From Eretmocerus hayati (taxonomy: Eukaryota > Arthropoda > Insecta > Hymenoptera > Aphelinidae): a stretch of 64,000 nt of DNA. The DNA lies in the NCBI GenBank assembly GCA_029851415.1, contig CM056741.1, positions 143,022,522 through 143,086,521 of the forward strand. Direction: 5' to 3'. The stretch's first letter is position 1. Each line of letters opens with the position of its first letter. The notes beneath the pieces were generated by a model. The model saw only the letters and a program-made list of their open reading frames with translations, was not told the origin of the DNA and did not search any database. Of the stretch, positions 24,821-36,816 are shown piece by piece. The translations under genes were made by a program, and so were the position numbers.

Positions 24821-25041
24821 AGTTTACATGGATGGAAGAAATACCAAAACGGCCAAAATCGCCAATTTTGCCATTCGAATTATAAAATGTATGAAACTTT
24901 CATTTCAGCTTGAGACTCTCGTTATAGATTATTAATCGATTTATTGATCAGTCTCAACAATCGTCCAAAAGAACTTAACTGCTTTCCCGATCAACAATTA
25001 GATTCGGACGGAAAATTTCTGCTTTCCTCCGTCCATGTAAT
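24821..25041. repeat. Weak inverted repeat
   Basis: TTTACATGGATGGAAGAAA near 24823 pairs with TTTCCTCCGTCCATGTAA near 25023 (two mismatches). The interior does not pair obviously. It may be a decayed small inverted-repeat element. Confidence 0.35.
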
Positions 25042-25650
25042 TTGCAGAGCCCCGTATGTGTCGATGACAGGAAGTTTGTTCGAATGTTAACTACGGTAGC
25101 TCGTTAAAATCGGCGTTTCTTATGAACATCTTTCATTATGATAAGCCCACCCGCCGATGTAGATCATAAAATTTATAGGTTACTGCTATTCTTAGGTTAT
25201 GAAATAATTGATAAAGATCATCGAAATATGATTCGATGACAGATCTAACCTTCATGAGTAGCTGACTACATTCTTTCGGGCAGACTTTTTTCCGTTCCAG
25301 ACGAATTTTTTCTGGCCATGTAATTTCGGCCTCATACTCAGCTTTAGTTGTATATGTATTCTGCTGACCTCCAGAGCACGATCTCAGTGATTTCAGGAAG
25401 CGAGGACGCACCAAAGAAAGATAGCTCAATATTAATCTTCATCTTCAAAGATGCAGTGCCAGTTGAAACCATGATTTTGAAGAGAAGCAAAAAGCGAAGG
25501 AAAACATTCAACGTTCATCAAACTTCAGTCATGTGAATTGAAAAAAAATTGTGAGCATCCGATGTAATGAATCACTTTTTAGAAACCTGCGGCGGAAATC
25601 GCGTATAAGGAAAACACATTGTTCTCACATTTTTTCTATCACTGCTCACA
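25042..25650. other. No gene recognised
   Basis: A 97-codon minus frame over 25136-25429 has no motif I can place. No repeats seen. Confidence 0.35.
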
Positions 25651-25975
25651 AGGGGAACATCAATCTTGTGGGTCCTGGATCTTGATGAAACTCTGAGAAT
25701 CACCTTGTTTTGGTGAAATATGGAGGTATCTCCAAGGGTTAAATTCAATGGGCCTCCTATCCCAAGATACAGCTATGGAAATTAGCATTGTCCATATAAG
25801 CCCATGTTAAAATGACACATATATGGATATACTGACAATGATAATCTCTGTAGCTGTACTTGAAAATAGGAGGCTCATGGGACGAAACCCTTTTGGGTAC
25901 CTTCATTTCCCATCAAAATAAGAAGATTCTCAAAGTTTCGTCAAGATCCAGGACCCGCAAGGTTGGTGCTCCCCT
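25651..25975. mobile_element. 325-bp MITE, AGGGGARCAYCAA termini, ~55-bp arms
   Basis: Left end AGGGGAACATCAATCTTG and right end CAAGGTTGGTGCTCCCCT are inverted copies. The pairing continues through GGGTCCTGGATCTTGATGAA and TGAGAATC. Inner words pair as well (CATATAAGCCCAT region and GTATCTCCAAGGGTT with AACCCTTTTGGGTACC). No clear target duplication. Confidence 0.7.
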
Positions 25976-27180
25976 CGTCAGCCTTCTTCCCGTGTCAGCG
26001 GCTAGATTTTATGCCTTTCTTACATAACACATATTACAGCAACCAGCAATATGTTCCAGGCCTACAAGTGAAAATACAACTAGGGATGAGCTTTGCATTC
26101 CATTTTCGATGACTTCATCCTAGCTTGGAGTAATGAAAGCCATGTTTCCGTGACATGAGGTGATCCAATTTCCTTGAATATTAAAGCAATAATTGTCACT
26201 GTCCTCCATGGAATTTGATCAATTATGAATTGCATTGGGGTGGCCGAATGCGTAGAAAATTATAGCCAACAACCACGTATGATTCTGTCAAGGCAAAGTT
26301 TGAGGATATAAAAATTGACTCGGTACAATTGAGGAAAGAATAAGGTCATCACCAATAGAGTATTCCATCATGATTATCGCATGCGCTAGATAAGCATATC
26401 AATACGAGAGATTACGAATAAAATCGATATTTCATACGCTTCTGCCTCTTAGACGAACTGTAGAGGCCGCAGGTGGCTCGAGACGAAATTTACTTGTGCG
26501 TCAAGGCGCTCTTTTGTAATGTATACCTCGTCGTCGAGCCCGAGCGAGCGGAAAGTTTTATCTTCGTACAAGGCAGGGGGAGAGGGTTTTCTTCGCTGTG
26601 CATAAAGGTGATTTCAGCGAGCTCGCGGAGATTTAGCGAAATTAAAAATTGCTCGGCGAAGCTGGCACCGCGATTGTAAATCTCGAATAAACTGAACTTA
26701 TGTTTCGCCTCGCTTTATACACACTATCGGAAAAGTTAGTCTGATCTCTTTTTGTTCTTGCGTGCTTCCAAAACTTACTTGGATACTCGCTCAACCTTGG
26801 CTAACATGAATCACGCTCGCAAGCGTTCAAAAAAATTTCACAAAGTACCCGTAGGTTGTCATCTTACTTTATACCTGTGCTATGATAAAATTTATGATAC
26901 CAAACGATTTGGGTTAGGATAATTCGGTGAAAGGTGGGTCATTGTTACCGTAAACCTCGCCGTAAGCCATGGCGGTACTGATAGCTCCAATAATATTTCT
27001 TCAAAAAAGTTAATAACGAAACCTGAGATTCTACCGATTATCGGGACTTCCCCAAGTATCCAATCATTCGAATAAATCAGGAAATCTTTTGTTGATCGCT
27101 AAGAAAAATGGCGTGATTTTTTCATATCAAAAGCCATCCTATACCTTTTCAATTTTTATTTTTATCAACGCTCTCCAATA
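25976..27180. other. No gene recognised; GC-richer patch at 26460-26690
   Basis: The 26460-26690 patch is CpG-rich and open for 68 codons on the plus strand (start at 26473 not ATG). The composition suggests a regulatory island or an exon, but I see no defining motif. The remainder is AT-rich and featureless. Confidence 0.3.
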
Positions 27181-27264
27181 ATCCATTTGAGTACATCCTT
27201 GGACTATGAAGGACCAATGTGTCCTTAGTCCTGGAGTAATAAATTCAATTCAATTCAATTCAAT
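27181..27264 (+). mobile_element. 3' tail of a 5'-truncated LINE-like element
   Basis: A GGACTATGAAGGACC...CCTTAGTCCTGG sequence is followed by AATAAATTCAATTCAATTCA and three further ATTCA-type units. A polyadenylation-like AATAAA running into an ATTCA microsatellite is typical of insect non-LTR retrotransposon 3' ends. Where the element begins upstream is not visible, and no reverse transcriptase remains. Confidence 0.5.
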
Positions 27265-28673
27265 CCTGCAGAGGTTACGTAATAGTAAAATTTGATTTAG
27301 CTCATTTCGATTCAGAAAATTCTTTCGTTACTCACACACCAAATAAAATTATTCACTGGAGTTTGAGCAAACTCTATCCTTCTAGTCCTGATGACACTGT
27401 GCCAAAGGATTAAAAAATGGATTAGTCGAATTACGTAAAATAGAAAAAACATCGAAGAAGGTACGTGATGAATGGAGTTTTAATGTGCCGTTGATACGTC
27501 TTCTAGTATACATACAAACACCAGCGCAACCAAGTATGACGGCAAACGTGAACAAATACTATCCGTGGCTCTTGATGCTTCCTCTCAGCGCCCCGATATT
27601 CTCCAATTTTCCAGGCATTTAGGATACGCGATTCAGTGATTCTCAAGTATTACGCGTCCATCATCCTTACCTTCTTTTGTTCCTCCTGTTCTCCTTTTCC
27701 CCATTCTTCCGTATTTGCCTTGCTCTTACAGATTGTATATTTTCGTCAAAGCTGCTACCCAATCTTAAATGTAAGAATTCCCCTCGTCTGCTAGGTTATT
27801 ACCCTGTCCCATGCAAAGTTTGTACTTTGTCATATTGGAGGAAATCGAGCGTGCATCTTCTCGTAAACGCTTGTTTTGATTGGGTTCTCGTTTACTATAA
27901 TTGTATATATGCTTCAAACACTAGATCAATAGAGCTGTTGTAATTCAGTAATTCTATCCTACTCCCTCGGGCAGGGTGTTATGAGAAATGTGCATGATAT
28001 CAGAAAGAACTCGAACTTTCAAAAGCAGTCGAATGCATTTTTCACGAAATAATAGACACATATCCGGGAGCGAGAAGGGTTGACATAGTGCGTGATTCAC
28101 TCAGAATAAGCCAGTGCAAGTGAAGTCTCACGGTGCTTGTTATGCACCATGGAAAATTCGCATATGTAGCTGGACAGAGTGAAAGTCCACGAAAGTCCAA
28201 TTTCCATGTGAAACAATCAAGACAGGCGATCATCTTCCGTGAAGCATCTCGGTCAGCCTGACATTATATTATGTGGATGAGCCCGTGAACATCTTGCCGA
28301 AAGGCTTCTGCGAGACACAGAGTTGATCAATATATTCCTTTTTAGCAGTCAGAATTCGTTAACCCCGTATACATATGAGTAATTCCGTGGGAAATTGGAT
28401 AATTGAAGGTCAACTATCTTCCCGTCCCAAAGCTCAGTTCCACTGGTCTTGGAAATCATTGATCAACTTTTCTGGACATACAAAGCACAAATTAGCTAGC
28501 GTACTAGTATTTTTGTCAGTAATTGTCGATACTCAAAGAGGTAACAGGGAACGGGTGATAGACCTGACTTATCACAAGATCATTTGGGATTGACATTTGT
28601 TACTTAAAGTGAGCCTCGGAAAAGCGATGTCAGCCACAGTCTTGGGGTTTCGGAATTTTGATTTGTGCCCCAG
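27265..28673. other. No gene recognised
   Basis: AT-rich, with only short open frames (for example 88 codons at 27677-27943, cysteine- and leucine-rich) that show no recognisable domain. Confidence 0.4.
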
Positions 28674-29592
28674 CACGGCGATCAAGAAGAGGGGGAATAT
28701 GAGATTGAAAATGGTAACCAAAGCTGCGCACGTGGTCATTTTCTACTACTCCGTACGAGTCGAATTCCGTTGGAATCAGACCCGGAGCTGCTTGATTTTT
28801 AAATGCGATCAAAAATGGTATTTTTTTTATTAATGAGCCGCGAATCGATTTTCAGCCGATTTGCTCGTCCTCTTCAGATTTGCCATAACTTCCTGATTTT
28901 TCTGAATTTTTCTATGCGGCTTGGCTCGTTTCGAAGTTCATTACAAAATGCACGAATTGAAATGGAGGAGATCTGATCGTTTCCACCTCAAACTGAATGC
29001 GAGTGGGAACAGTTTCGCTATTGAGAATCCCTAGCAAATCGATATTTTCACCTGTACGCGTCTGGAAGGTGTCGGGCTCACAAATTCATCGGTTCTCGGA
29101 GTTCATCAACTCAGCTCGGCTCACTCGAAAGATAACTCAAAAATCCACAAAATCAGAAAGAGAACGTCTCATCTCGTTAATAGGAAACCGAGTGCTGCCG
29201 AGAGGAGTGATACAATCACAAATTACACGCAAATGGGTACTTTTGCCGATACGCATCTGGAAAGCATCTGACTCGTGAATTCCTGGGTCCGCAAGGATTC
29301 TCAAGTCAACTCGGCCTATTCGATAATGAACTTCAAAACGAACCGAGCCGCATAGAAAAATTCAAAAAAATCAGGAAGTTATGGCGAATCTGAAGAGGAC
29401 GAGCAGATCGGCTAAAAAACGATTCGCGGCTCATTAATAAAAATACCATTTTTGATCGCATTTGAAAAATCGAGCAGCTCCGGGTCTGATTTCAACGGGA
29501 TTCTACTTGTACGGAGTAGTAGAAAACGACCACGTACGCAGATTTGGTTACCATTTTCAATCTCATATTCCCCTTCTTCTCGACCGCCGTGT
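28674..29592. mobile_element. Foldback element, ~268-bp inverted arms, 380-bp spacer
   Basis: Left arm 28674-28942 and right arm 29325-29592 are inverted copies sharing long words such as CCATTTTCAATCTCATATTC and AGCAGCTCCGGGTCTGATT. The spacer (28943-29324) contains a diverged direct repeat of about 90 bp (a TACGCGTCTGGAA block near 29055 and a TACGCATCTGGAA block near 29250). Both arms encode a matching peptide stretch ending in FGYHFQSHIP, with mixed synonymous and replacement differences. No transposase seen. Confidence 0.7.
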
Positions 29593-29790
29593 CAGATACT
29601 CGAGAAAAGCAAATTATGACCGCAGCACTATCGCAGGACCTGAGCGATGAATTAAGAATAGATTTTCACCGCAAGTACTCCCTAAAGTTCAGTCAAATTT
29701 TTCCATGATTCCTATATGAAGCAGTTGTGTGAGGCCTTGAACTCCAAGAAACGATTGACCTGGGAAAGACTGGGACGGAGCAGATGTACT

Positions 29791-29995
29791 TTCTTTTATT
29801 TTTTATTTCTATTAACGCATTTTCAATCTCTTTTTGAGATTATTCTGCGGGACCTCGGTTCAAGGTGGATTCCGAACCACCGAAGCCACCGGAAGGCACC
29901 TATGAAAATTCACATTGGTACCGGACAAGAATCGAACCCCAGTCTTCTGCGTCGAAGGCAAGGACCTTATCCACGAGGCCGCGGTGGCTTCAAGC
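29791..29995 (-). mobile_element. tRNA-derived SINE with 8-bp target duplication
   Basis: On the minus strand a tRNA-like head begins near 29995. It has a GTGGATAAGG region in the A-box position and a good B box GGTTCGATTC (plus 29929-29938). An unrelated body follows and an A-rich tail of AATAAAAAATAAAAG type ends at 29791. Direct repeats GATGTACT flank it (29783-29790 and 29996-30003). RNA polymerase III would transcribe such an element and a LINE would supply its retrotransposition machinery. Confidence 0.8.
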
Positions 29996-30003
29996 GATGT
30001 ACT

Positions 30004-32539
30004 CTTATCTAGCTAAACGGAACGAGTGAAATTAATGGCAGAATCGCTACTCAAATGATACAACACAAATTTTAAATAGAGTCTTCGACAATCACTCATT
30101 CGATTCGTTCCCAAGGATTCAAAGAGCTCAAAGGAGTTGGAACACAGAATTTCAAAGTTCCGCGGGACTACTCATATGAGTGCCTCAGTGACTATGGGAT
30201 AGATATTGATGATACAATCTCTAAAAGCTGCATCTATAAGCAGGTAGAATCCCTAAGAAAGTAAAGGGCCGAACAAATTCAAATACCCGGTCTGAGATTT
30301 TTCAGAAATGCGAAAGCAAGAAGAAAATCAAAGAAAATTGAGAGATTGCAGTCACTACGTTTTCGTCTTACTCTCGACAGATGAAATCTCGTGAACTCAC
30401 CCTCTCTCCAAGAATTGAAAAACCGATCAAATCCTTTCAAATTCAATCTTTCAGCTCTCAAGTTTTCAACATTTAAATTCAATTCCTTCAGAGAATAATC
30501 TTGGGAAATTGATAGATCTTTAATACTCGATGACAGATCTACTTTATTAAACTAGACGTTCTCATGTAAAACTCTTGGCAACCATAGTCTTAGCCTCAAT
30601 GCATGAGATATTCTGATAGTGTCGAATATTCATTTCGATTCCTTCCAAACCTTCTTAAATGCTATGTGGAAGAGCAATGAAGTTTGTTCGGGCATACTTT
30701 GTACAATCCTGGTATAAACAGATCAAGTACACCGAGTCATATATAATTCATAATGTTCCCGCGCTGCAAGCGCTAGTTGTTTCAAAACTGAAACAACTCA
30801 TAAAAGACAATCATCAAAAGCGCTTGAACTTTGTGAACTCTCAGAATAGACACAATCACGTTAATCGTACTTCAAATAATATTCGGCACGCAGACTTTGA
30901 TGCAAATTACGATGGGTAGCAAACAGAGCCCACAAGCTCCGTGACTCAAGCTCCTCGTTGTTGCTCCCTGTATTTGTGGATCATGCCTGCTGCAGCTAAC
31001 CCAAGAAAGAGCAAATTGTTAAATATCCTCAGGGCAGAGCTCAATGTAAAGTTTGGATTTGCTCTCATCCGCCTTAAAGTCAATCGATAACTTGACCACT
31101 TCCTGCAAAATCCTGCACGTGAATTGTTCCTCAGGTTTGTTTTGCTTCTTCCAGGATGCAGAAGGAACAGCAAGCAGCCATTAACGAGGGGAAACATCAC
31201 CATCATTCCACTGTTTTCGGTGAGTATTATTATAATCTTATCATCAGACTCGAAATTCCTGATGTTGAGGAACAGTAATCTGATACAATTGCTGGCGAAC
31301 GAAGAGTCCTCCACGTATACGGGAAATTTTAAAATTCCAAAATGTAGTGGATAGAGTTTGGAGTCATGAGATCCTGAAAATGTATGTGTGTTATGCCTCA
31401 AGAGGTATTTCTCATCCAGTGTTATCACTTTGTCAAATGATCAAAAGTGAGATTTATCTCTGGATCGAAGGGATTCAAGTTATGATATTACTTCTCTGGT
31501 TCGTGGAAAATCAATCGTAGCAATCATTGTACATCTCTCCCACGAATGATGAACATTTTATTCATATTACAAGCATTTTTCAAGTCAAGCATCGATAATT
31601 TCATAATGAGATATTATTGAGATGAGAGTCATTTGAATCGAATACAGGAAGTCGCAGAATTTGAATAGTTTCAAGGAGGAAGATGATATTTTGACTCACA
31701 AAAGATGTCAAAAGAGAAAGAGTAGCTGAATTTCAGATACTCTGAGGTTCGGTCATTTTTACGACTGCGAAGAAAACTGCAAACATTTGGTTATCTCGTT
31801 ACTCTGATAAATTTAAGTGAACAAGTATGACGTGAAATCGATTTTTTGGATCATTCCTTATTCATTACCGAAAGTTTTTGAGAAAACTTTCGGTAAACTT
31901 ATCGATGAACAAGTTATGGGGTCGAATAAAAGTGAGCCGTAACGATCGGCACTTTTCTCTTATTTAACTATGAAACTCTTCCCTTGAAATAACTCAAGAA
32001 TAGATAGTTATTCAAGATGCTTCGAAGCTGGAAAAACCGTTAATCAAAACTAGCTTTAAATGTTGATCATTACCTCAACATCCAGATGTGAGGTACTTAT
32101 GACTGATTAAAAGCCTTAGGTAGAAAAACTCCATAATTTAGACTCGATGCGTGATCTATGACATTCTGAAGTTAGGACAGAGCCACCGTTATCTTGAGCG
32201 ACTACTAAGTGCACTCGGATTAGTCGTCTTTCTCTTCACTATCGATTTTTCGATCATCATATCTGAAATCTGCGGCCCGATAAGACGCGCCAATCACTCT
32301 AGAAATGAGAATTGAGCCTGATTCAGATGGATAGAATGGTGAGATCGAGGGATTACAAGTGACTGTCTCTGATGACTCTGAAAGTTCGTTAGATTCCTCG
32401 AGCACAGCGGGTTAGAAGAGAGGGCGAAAAAGTTCATCTGCTTACTACCCACGAAAATAAGATTAAGATGAGTCAAAAATTAGATTCTCATCTCGGGGCT
32501 AGGAAGTGCCCAAAGATGAGAAAAATGTTGAGAATAAGA
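30004..32539. other. No gene recognised; two unplaced open frames
   Basis: A plus frame of 86 codons at 30659-30919 and a minus frame of about 160 codons at 30946-31428 are open. The minus one has hydrophobic stretches but no family I know. Neither has supporting promoter or splice context. The rest is AT-rich and featureless apart from the hairpin at 31865-31896. Confidence 0.3.
31865..31896. repeat. Perfect 14-bp hairpin with TGAG loop
   Basis: TTACCGAAAGTTTT (31865-31878) is followed by TGAG and then the exact complement AAAACTTTCGGTAA (31883-31896). No T-run or gene context suggests a terminator. It may be a remnant of a tiny palindromic element or a structured RNA. Confidence 0.6.
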
Positions 32540-32763
32540 TGGACGGAGGAAAGAAAGGTTTGTAACATCTTATATACGGCGGGGCTTCCTTGCGTTGCTT
32601 AATCTGCTGCTAGCGTTGCAATTTCTTCCCATTAAAGAGCAAAGGGAAGAGGACGAGACTCTACTGGAGGCTGCGCAGCTTCTTGCGATTAAATATTTGC
32701 ATAATCCCGCGACGCGGCCCAGGGCGCGTCAGTTGTTATATAATTCGGTGAGCTCAGTCTAAA
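32540..32763 (+). other. Exon-like or conserved regulatory patch
   Basis: One plus frame without an ATG is open from about 32540 to the TAA at 32761. It reads as an amphipathic, Leu/Glu-rich peptide (for example REEDETLLEAAQLLA, then IKYLHNPATRP). A possible acceptor CTGCTGCTAG ends at 32611 and a GTGAGC donor-like word follows at 32748, so an exon of about 136 bp is conceivable. The same patch contains ATTTGCAT (32693-32700), the POU/octamer word, so it could instead be a regulatory element. Confidence 0.25.
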
Positions 32764-35185
32764 ATGGGTCTAGCAGAAATGAGTGCGAACATGCGGTTTT
32801 ACTTTGGTTCAACTCGACCTCGTAGGTGTAAATCAACGTCGCAATCTCATCTCTTTCTTCTTCGCGCTCTGCACCTCCAAGTTCATTTTTCATAGTCTTC
32901 AGAAGCTCTTCCAAACTTGTAATCTGTATGTTCATCCGTGAAATACCAAACAAACACGGACCCTTTCTACGAAGTATATCATCAGAGCTTGAGCATGAGA
33001 ATGTTTCTTGCAGCGGATCCGTATGACGTGATTGATTTCAAAATCAAACAATGGAATTTGGCTCTACTGATGAGTAAAACTATAAGATTTTGAGATACTG
33101 TTCAAAGACGCTCATGATGTTGTAGTTTGAATATTTTATATTCCGATGAAATGTCAAGAAACACGTTTTCATTATATTTGTCGATGATTTGGTGATTTTC
33201 AATAATCACAGAGTAGGAGATCGGACTGATGCAGTTTCCCTCGTGATTTGAACGACCAGTTTATGGCGTTCCGAGAGAATCATTATACAGTGTAAGCTCT
33301 TCTATCTCACTGATTCACACGAATCTGATACTTTGATGTTCGTACTTCCAGAGCTTGGGCTTGGTAGATAGATTTACTCTCATTGAATCAAAAGTATTCT
33401 CCTTCATGCTGATTCATGCTCCAATATCAAGACCAATTCACAATTTCGCTCAATTTTGATCTCATGATACCCAGCAATAGAGAAAAACTGATAAGGTTCT
33501 CCTTGATTTTTTCTCTTCCCAGGATTCTTTTTTAATTATCCACAACAAATCATTCAAATTTTGACGATAGGCAATTTCTGATGATGAAAATCAAACAGAT
33601 CGTGTGTACAGCAGACATCGAACATCCCTATTTCTGATTTTTTCATAGTTTCAGGCTTATCAGTTTTTTGATTATTCTGACTCGCGTCTCATCCCACCGA
33701 TAGAAGAATGAAAAAAGTTATAGATATTCATTGTGCCGACTAAAGATCTAAGAAGAGCATGAAATCATGCAAAATACACTTTACATGTTTGTACTGGAAT
33801 ATCTCGAATGGTAGAAAGGCGTGTCTTTTTTAGCTCAGAAATGCTGTAATATTTTCAACAAATCCGATGGGAGCTGATCGAGATAGTGCTACTAGAGTCA
33901 ATGTTCAATTCAGGACTTACTCGGATCTCATCTCAATGAAATCGCCATCGAGATTTAGTCAGATGTCGGACATGAATACGAAACATCGTCGTTAATGGAT
34001 TATAGTTAGCAAAGTATCCGGGAGCAACCGCGAAAAGCTCTGACTTTCAAATCTTTGTGATTCTCGAGTCCAACTGTACGATAGACTGGATCGTTTTGAG
34101 GGGACAGATGCCTGCCACTTCTCAAGAGCGTTCAAAAAGCTCGCAGCCGAACAGCTCGGGCGATGTCGAGCATCGAAAAGCTCGCAGCCACACGCTGCCT
34201 CCCGCCTTGGCACTGCTCAGCTCACTATGAAATTGGCCTGAAGTACTTTGACGCGCCGATGAGCTTCTATGGCTTTCAAAAGTTGGCTGCGTGCGCGCTA
34301 CAGCTATAGAAACGCCCGTGTACGCGAGATTCTTGGTTTGTAGAGAGGATGCAGTGACTCGGCACTTCGCAGCGCTATACGTTTAAACTCTGTGATGCTC
34401 TCAACCACGAGCAGTGTATTTATAACCACGCTATTTTGACGATTTGAGATTGTTCTTTTGACATGAAATCTGCGATAGCCACGATGAGGCTTTCATTGCT
34501 TACATATCATGATATCGTTGCATCTTTTTCCAAATAGCAGCTGTTACAATTCTTTGCATTAGCTTTTTTCAAATACTTTCTAGTAACTCCGATGCGAGGA
34601 TTGCGGAGATTTTGAAGAAATTTACTGAATACGTTGAAACTTATGAAGTCATACGCTCACAAAAACTGTACTCATGACACCTTTTACGAGCTCACATCAT
34701 TTCGAACGTGCAGAAGATTACTCAATTTGTGCTGGTTTGTATCAATTTTCAGTCGATTCTTGTCGTGAAAAGGAGGAACTTTTTCCGTAGCCTCAAGTAA
34801 AGTTCGCGTCAATAATAGTTACGATGATGAATGAACTATGGAATTAAATCTCCGAAATCGTAGAAGGTGAAAGATTGCGTCTAACATTTGAATAATAGAT
34901 TCGGGGCTTTGATCTGGAGGATCAAATGTGCTCGAAAGCTAAAATTATTGGCATGGTGTAGTCACTCAAAACGATTGCGGATTTATTTCAGCTCGCAGTG
35001 GGTACTTTCAGGGAACTCATCCTTAAGCAAATTGTTGATTACTAGAGCCAATCCGAAGAATAACCAGACTGTTAGTGAATCCACGGAAGTAGACCTGCTG
35101 TACTGACATACCAATGGCCCTATCACGGTCGATTAAAAAGTTGCGAATCGCTTTCACAAATTGACGAATATGTTACAAAATAGTG
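32764..35185. other. No gene recognised
   Basis: AT-rich with short frames only. A GC-richer patch near 34080-34330 contains a local repeat of AAAGCTCGCAGCC (about 34136 and 34178). Nothing else was recognised. Confidence 0.35.
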
Positions 35186-35485
35186 CACTGTAACAAAATT
35201 GGTTGACTTCCCACCAAAATCGGCAACCAGTGGTTGGATGCCGAAATCAACCAGCTGGTTGAAATTCAACCACTGGTTGACTTTTTCCCCACAGCGAATA
35301 TAAAAATATGAATGCGGCGCCCACGATATTGGTCAATGGTGGTCTCCGGGTGACACTTTTGAGTCGGAAAAACAAGTTTCGTCATGTTTTTTCACAAACA
35401 AAGAGGAATAAACATCAGCGCCGGTCGCGTATAGACGACATAGCGGGTTGCCTGTCCTGCAGGAGTCGAATACACGTCGTGAGGC

Positions 35486-35988
35486 TGGAGGGATGAATAG
35501 ATGGACGGATGGGGTGGAAGGGTAGATGGGATAGATGGATGGATGGATGGAATGGAACGCAATGGAATTGAATGGAACGGAATGGAAAAGGATGGAACGG
35601 ACCGGAATGGAATGGAATGGAACGGCGAGGAATGGAATGGGCGGTCTATTCTATCCATACAATTCCATTCCGTTCCAAATCATTCCGTTCCATTTCGGTC
35701 GGTTCCATTCCATCCCCACCCATTCCGTTCCATTCCACTCCGGCCCAGTCCATTCCACTCCATTCCCTTATTCCGGTCCGTTCCATTGCACCCCGTTCCA
35801 TTCCCTTCCATTCCGTCCTATTCCGGTCCGTTCCATCCTATTCCATTCCGTTTCATACTATTCCATTCCGTTTCATACTATTCCATTCCGTTCCTTTCAA
35901 TCACATTGCGTTCAATTTCATTCTGTTCCATTCTATCCATCCATCCATCCTATCTACGCTCCCACCCTATCCGTACATCTGTCCATCC
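35486..35988. repeat. Self-complementary GGAAT/ATTCC simple-repeat core
   Basis: Bases 35486-35641 are purine-rich (GGATG, then GGAAT units on the plus strand), and 35642-35988 are mostly the complement (ATTCC, then CCATC units). The whole block can fold on itself. All long frames through it are compositional and are not genes. Confidence 0.9.
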
Positions 35989-36676
35989 CTTCAGTTCAGC
36001 CTTAAGACGTGTATTCGACCCCTGCAGGACAGGCGACCCGCTTTGTCGTCCATACGCGAGCGGCGCTGATGTGTATTCCTCTTCGTTTGTGAAAAAACAT
36101 GACGAAACTTGACGGGGCTCGGAATTCCGCTTGCGGGAAAGCTCGTCAATGAGAATGAAATTAAATTCACTCCCGCGTCTCGCTGGCCGGGGACGAGATA
36201 GTTGAGGGTTGAGCAGTCTTATCTTGTTGGGTTAAGGCCTCGGCTTTCAACGCTCCGAGCAGCGCCAAGCGTTTGGCCTGTTGAAGTCCGTAGAGGTCTC
36301 GTCGATGCTCCTCTTCGGAGCGGGGTACGTAGGTTTTGGAACGCCTCTGTCGTTGGCTGGGACGGTCCATCCGTCCGGTCTAGGTGCGTGGGCGTTCTCA
36401 CGCCGTCGTTGGATTAGGGACGGGGTTAGGCACTCGAATAATTCTCACTGTTTCAAGACACAATTGCGACTCGGTACTCGAGGTGCGAAACACAAACACT
36501 ATGCACACTTGGTCACTCATGCCACCGGGGCAACTTGGAACGATCACGGCGGGGCACGTTGAGTCGGGTGCGTCGGGTCACGGCTGGACCGAGTGTCGTG
36601 GAGACAGCGTCGCGACGGCGAGCTGGAGAAGACTGAGCTGCCGAGCTTGGGAAGCGCGGCCTTATATACCCATGTT

Positions 36677-36739
36677 CGTACGCTTGAGAAGCGTACGCGT
36701 AATGGGAGCGGCGCATTACATTAGCGGGAATGTAATGCG
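36677..36739. promoter_or_regulatory. Two perfect palindromes in U3 next to the TATA box
   Basis: CGTACGCTT-GAG-AAGCGTACG (36677-36697) and CGCATTACATT-6 nt-AATGTAATGCG (36712-36739) are perfect inverted repeats just upstream of the TATA box in the sense direction. The same pair is at 42403-42465 in the other LTR. They are candidate binding sites for dimeric factors. Confidence 0.6.
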
Positions 36740-36816
36740 TGAGAACCGTACGGAGCGTCGTACATTTGCTGGGTTTTACTAATTCGAAGATTTATGAGAG
36801 TGAATTTATGATCTGC

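Noticed and set aside
29924..29995. Functional tRNA gene
   Set aside because: The B box is good, but the acceptor and anticodon arms do not close and a SINE body, tail and target duplication follow.
29716..30012. 98-codon frame over the SINE
   Set aside because: It crosses the SINE in antisense and both its duplications; a shadow.
35501..36112. Three overlapping open frames of 156-203 codons
   Set aside because: They run through the GGAAT/ATTCC simple repeat and encode only repetitive Ser/Pro/His/Ile or Trp/Asn/Gly stretches; compositional, not genes.
36167..36370. Separate host gene for the 67-codon LTR frame
   Set aside because: It is present identically in both LTRs, so it belongs to the element; kept only as a uORF.
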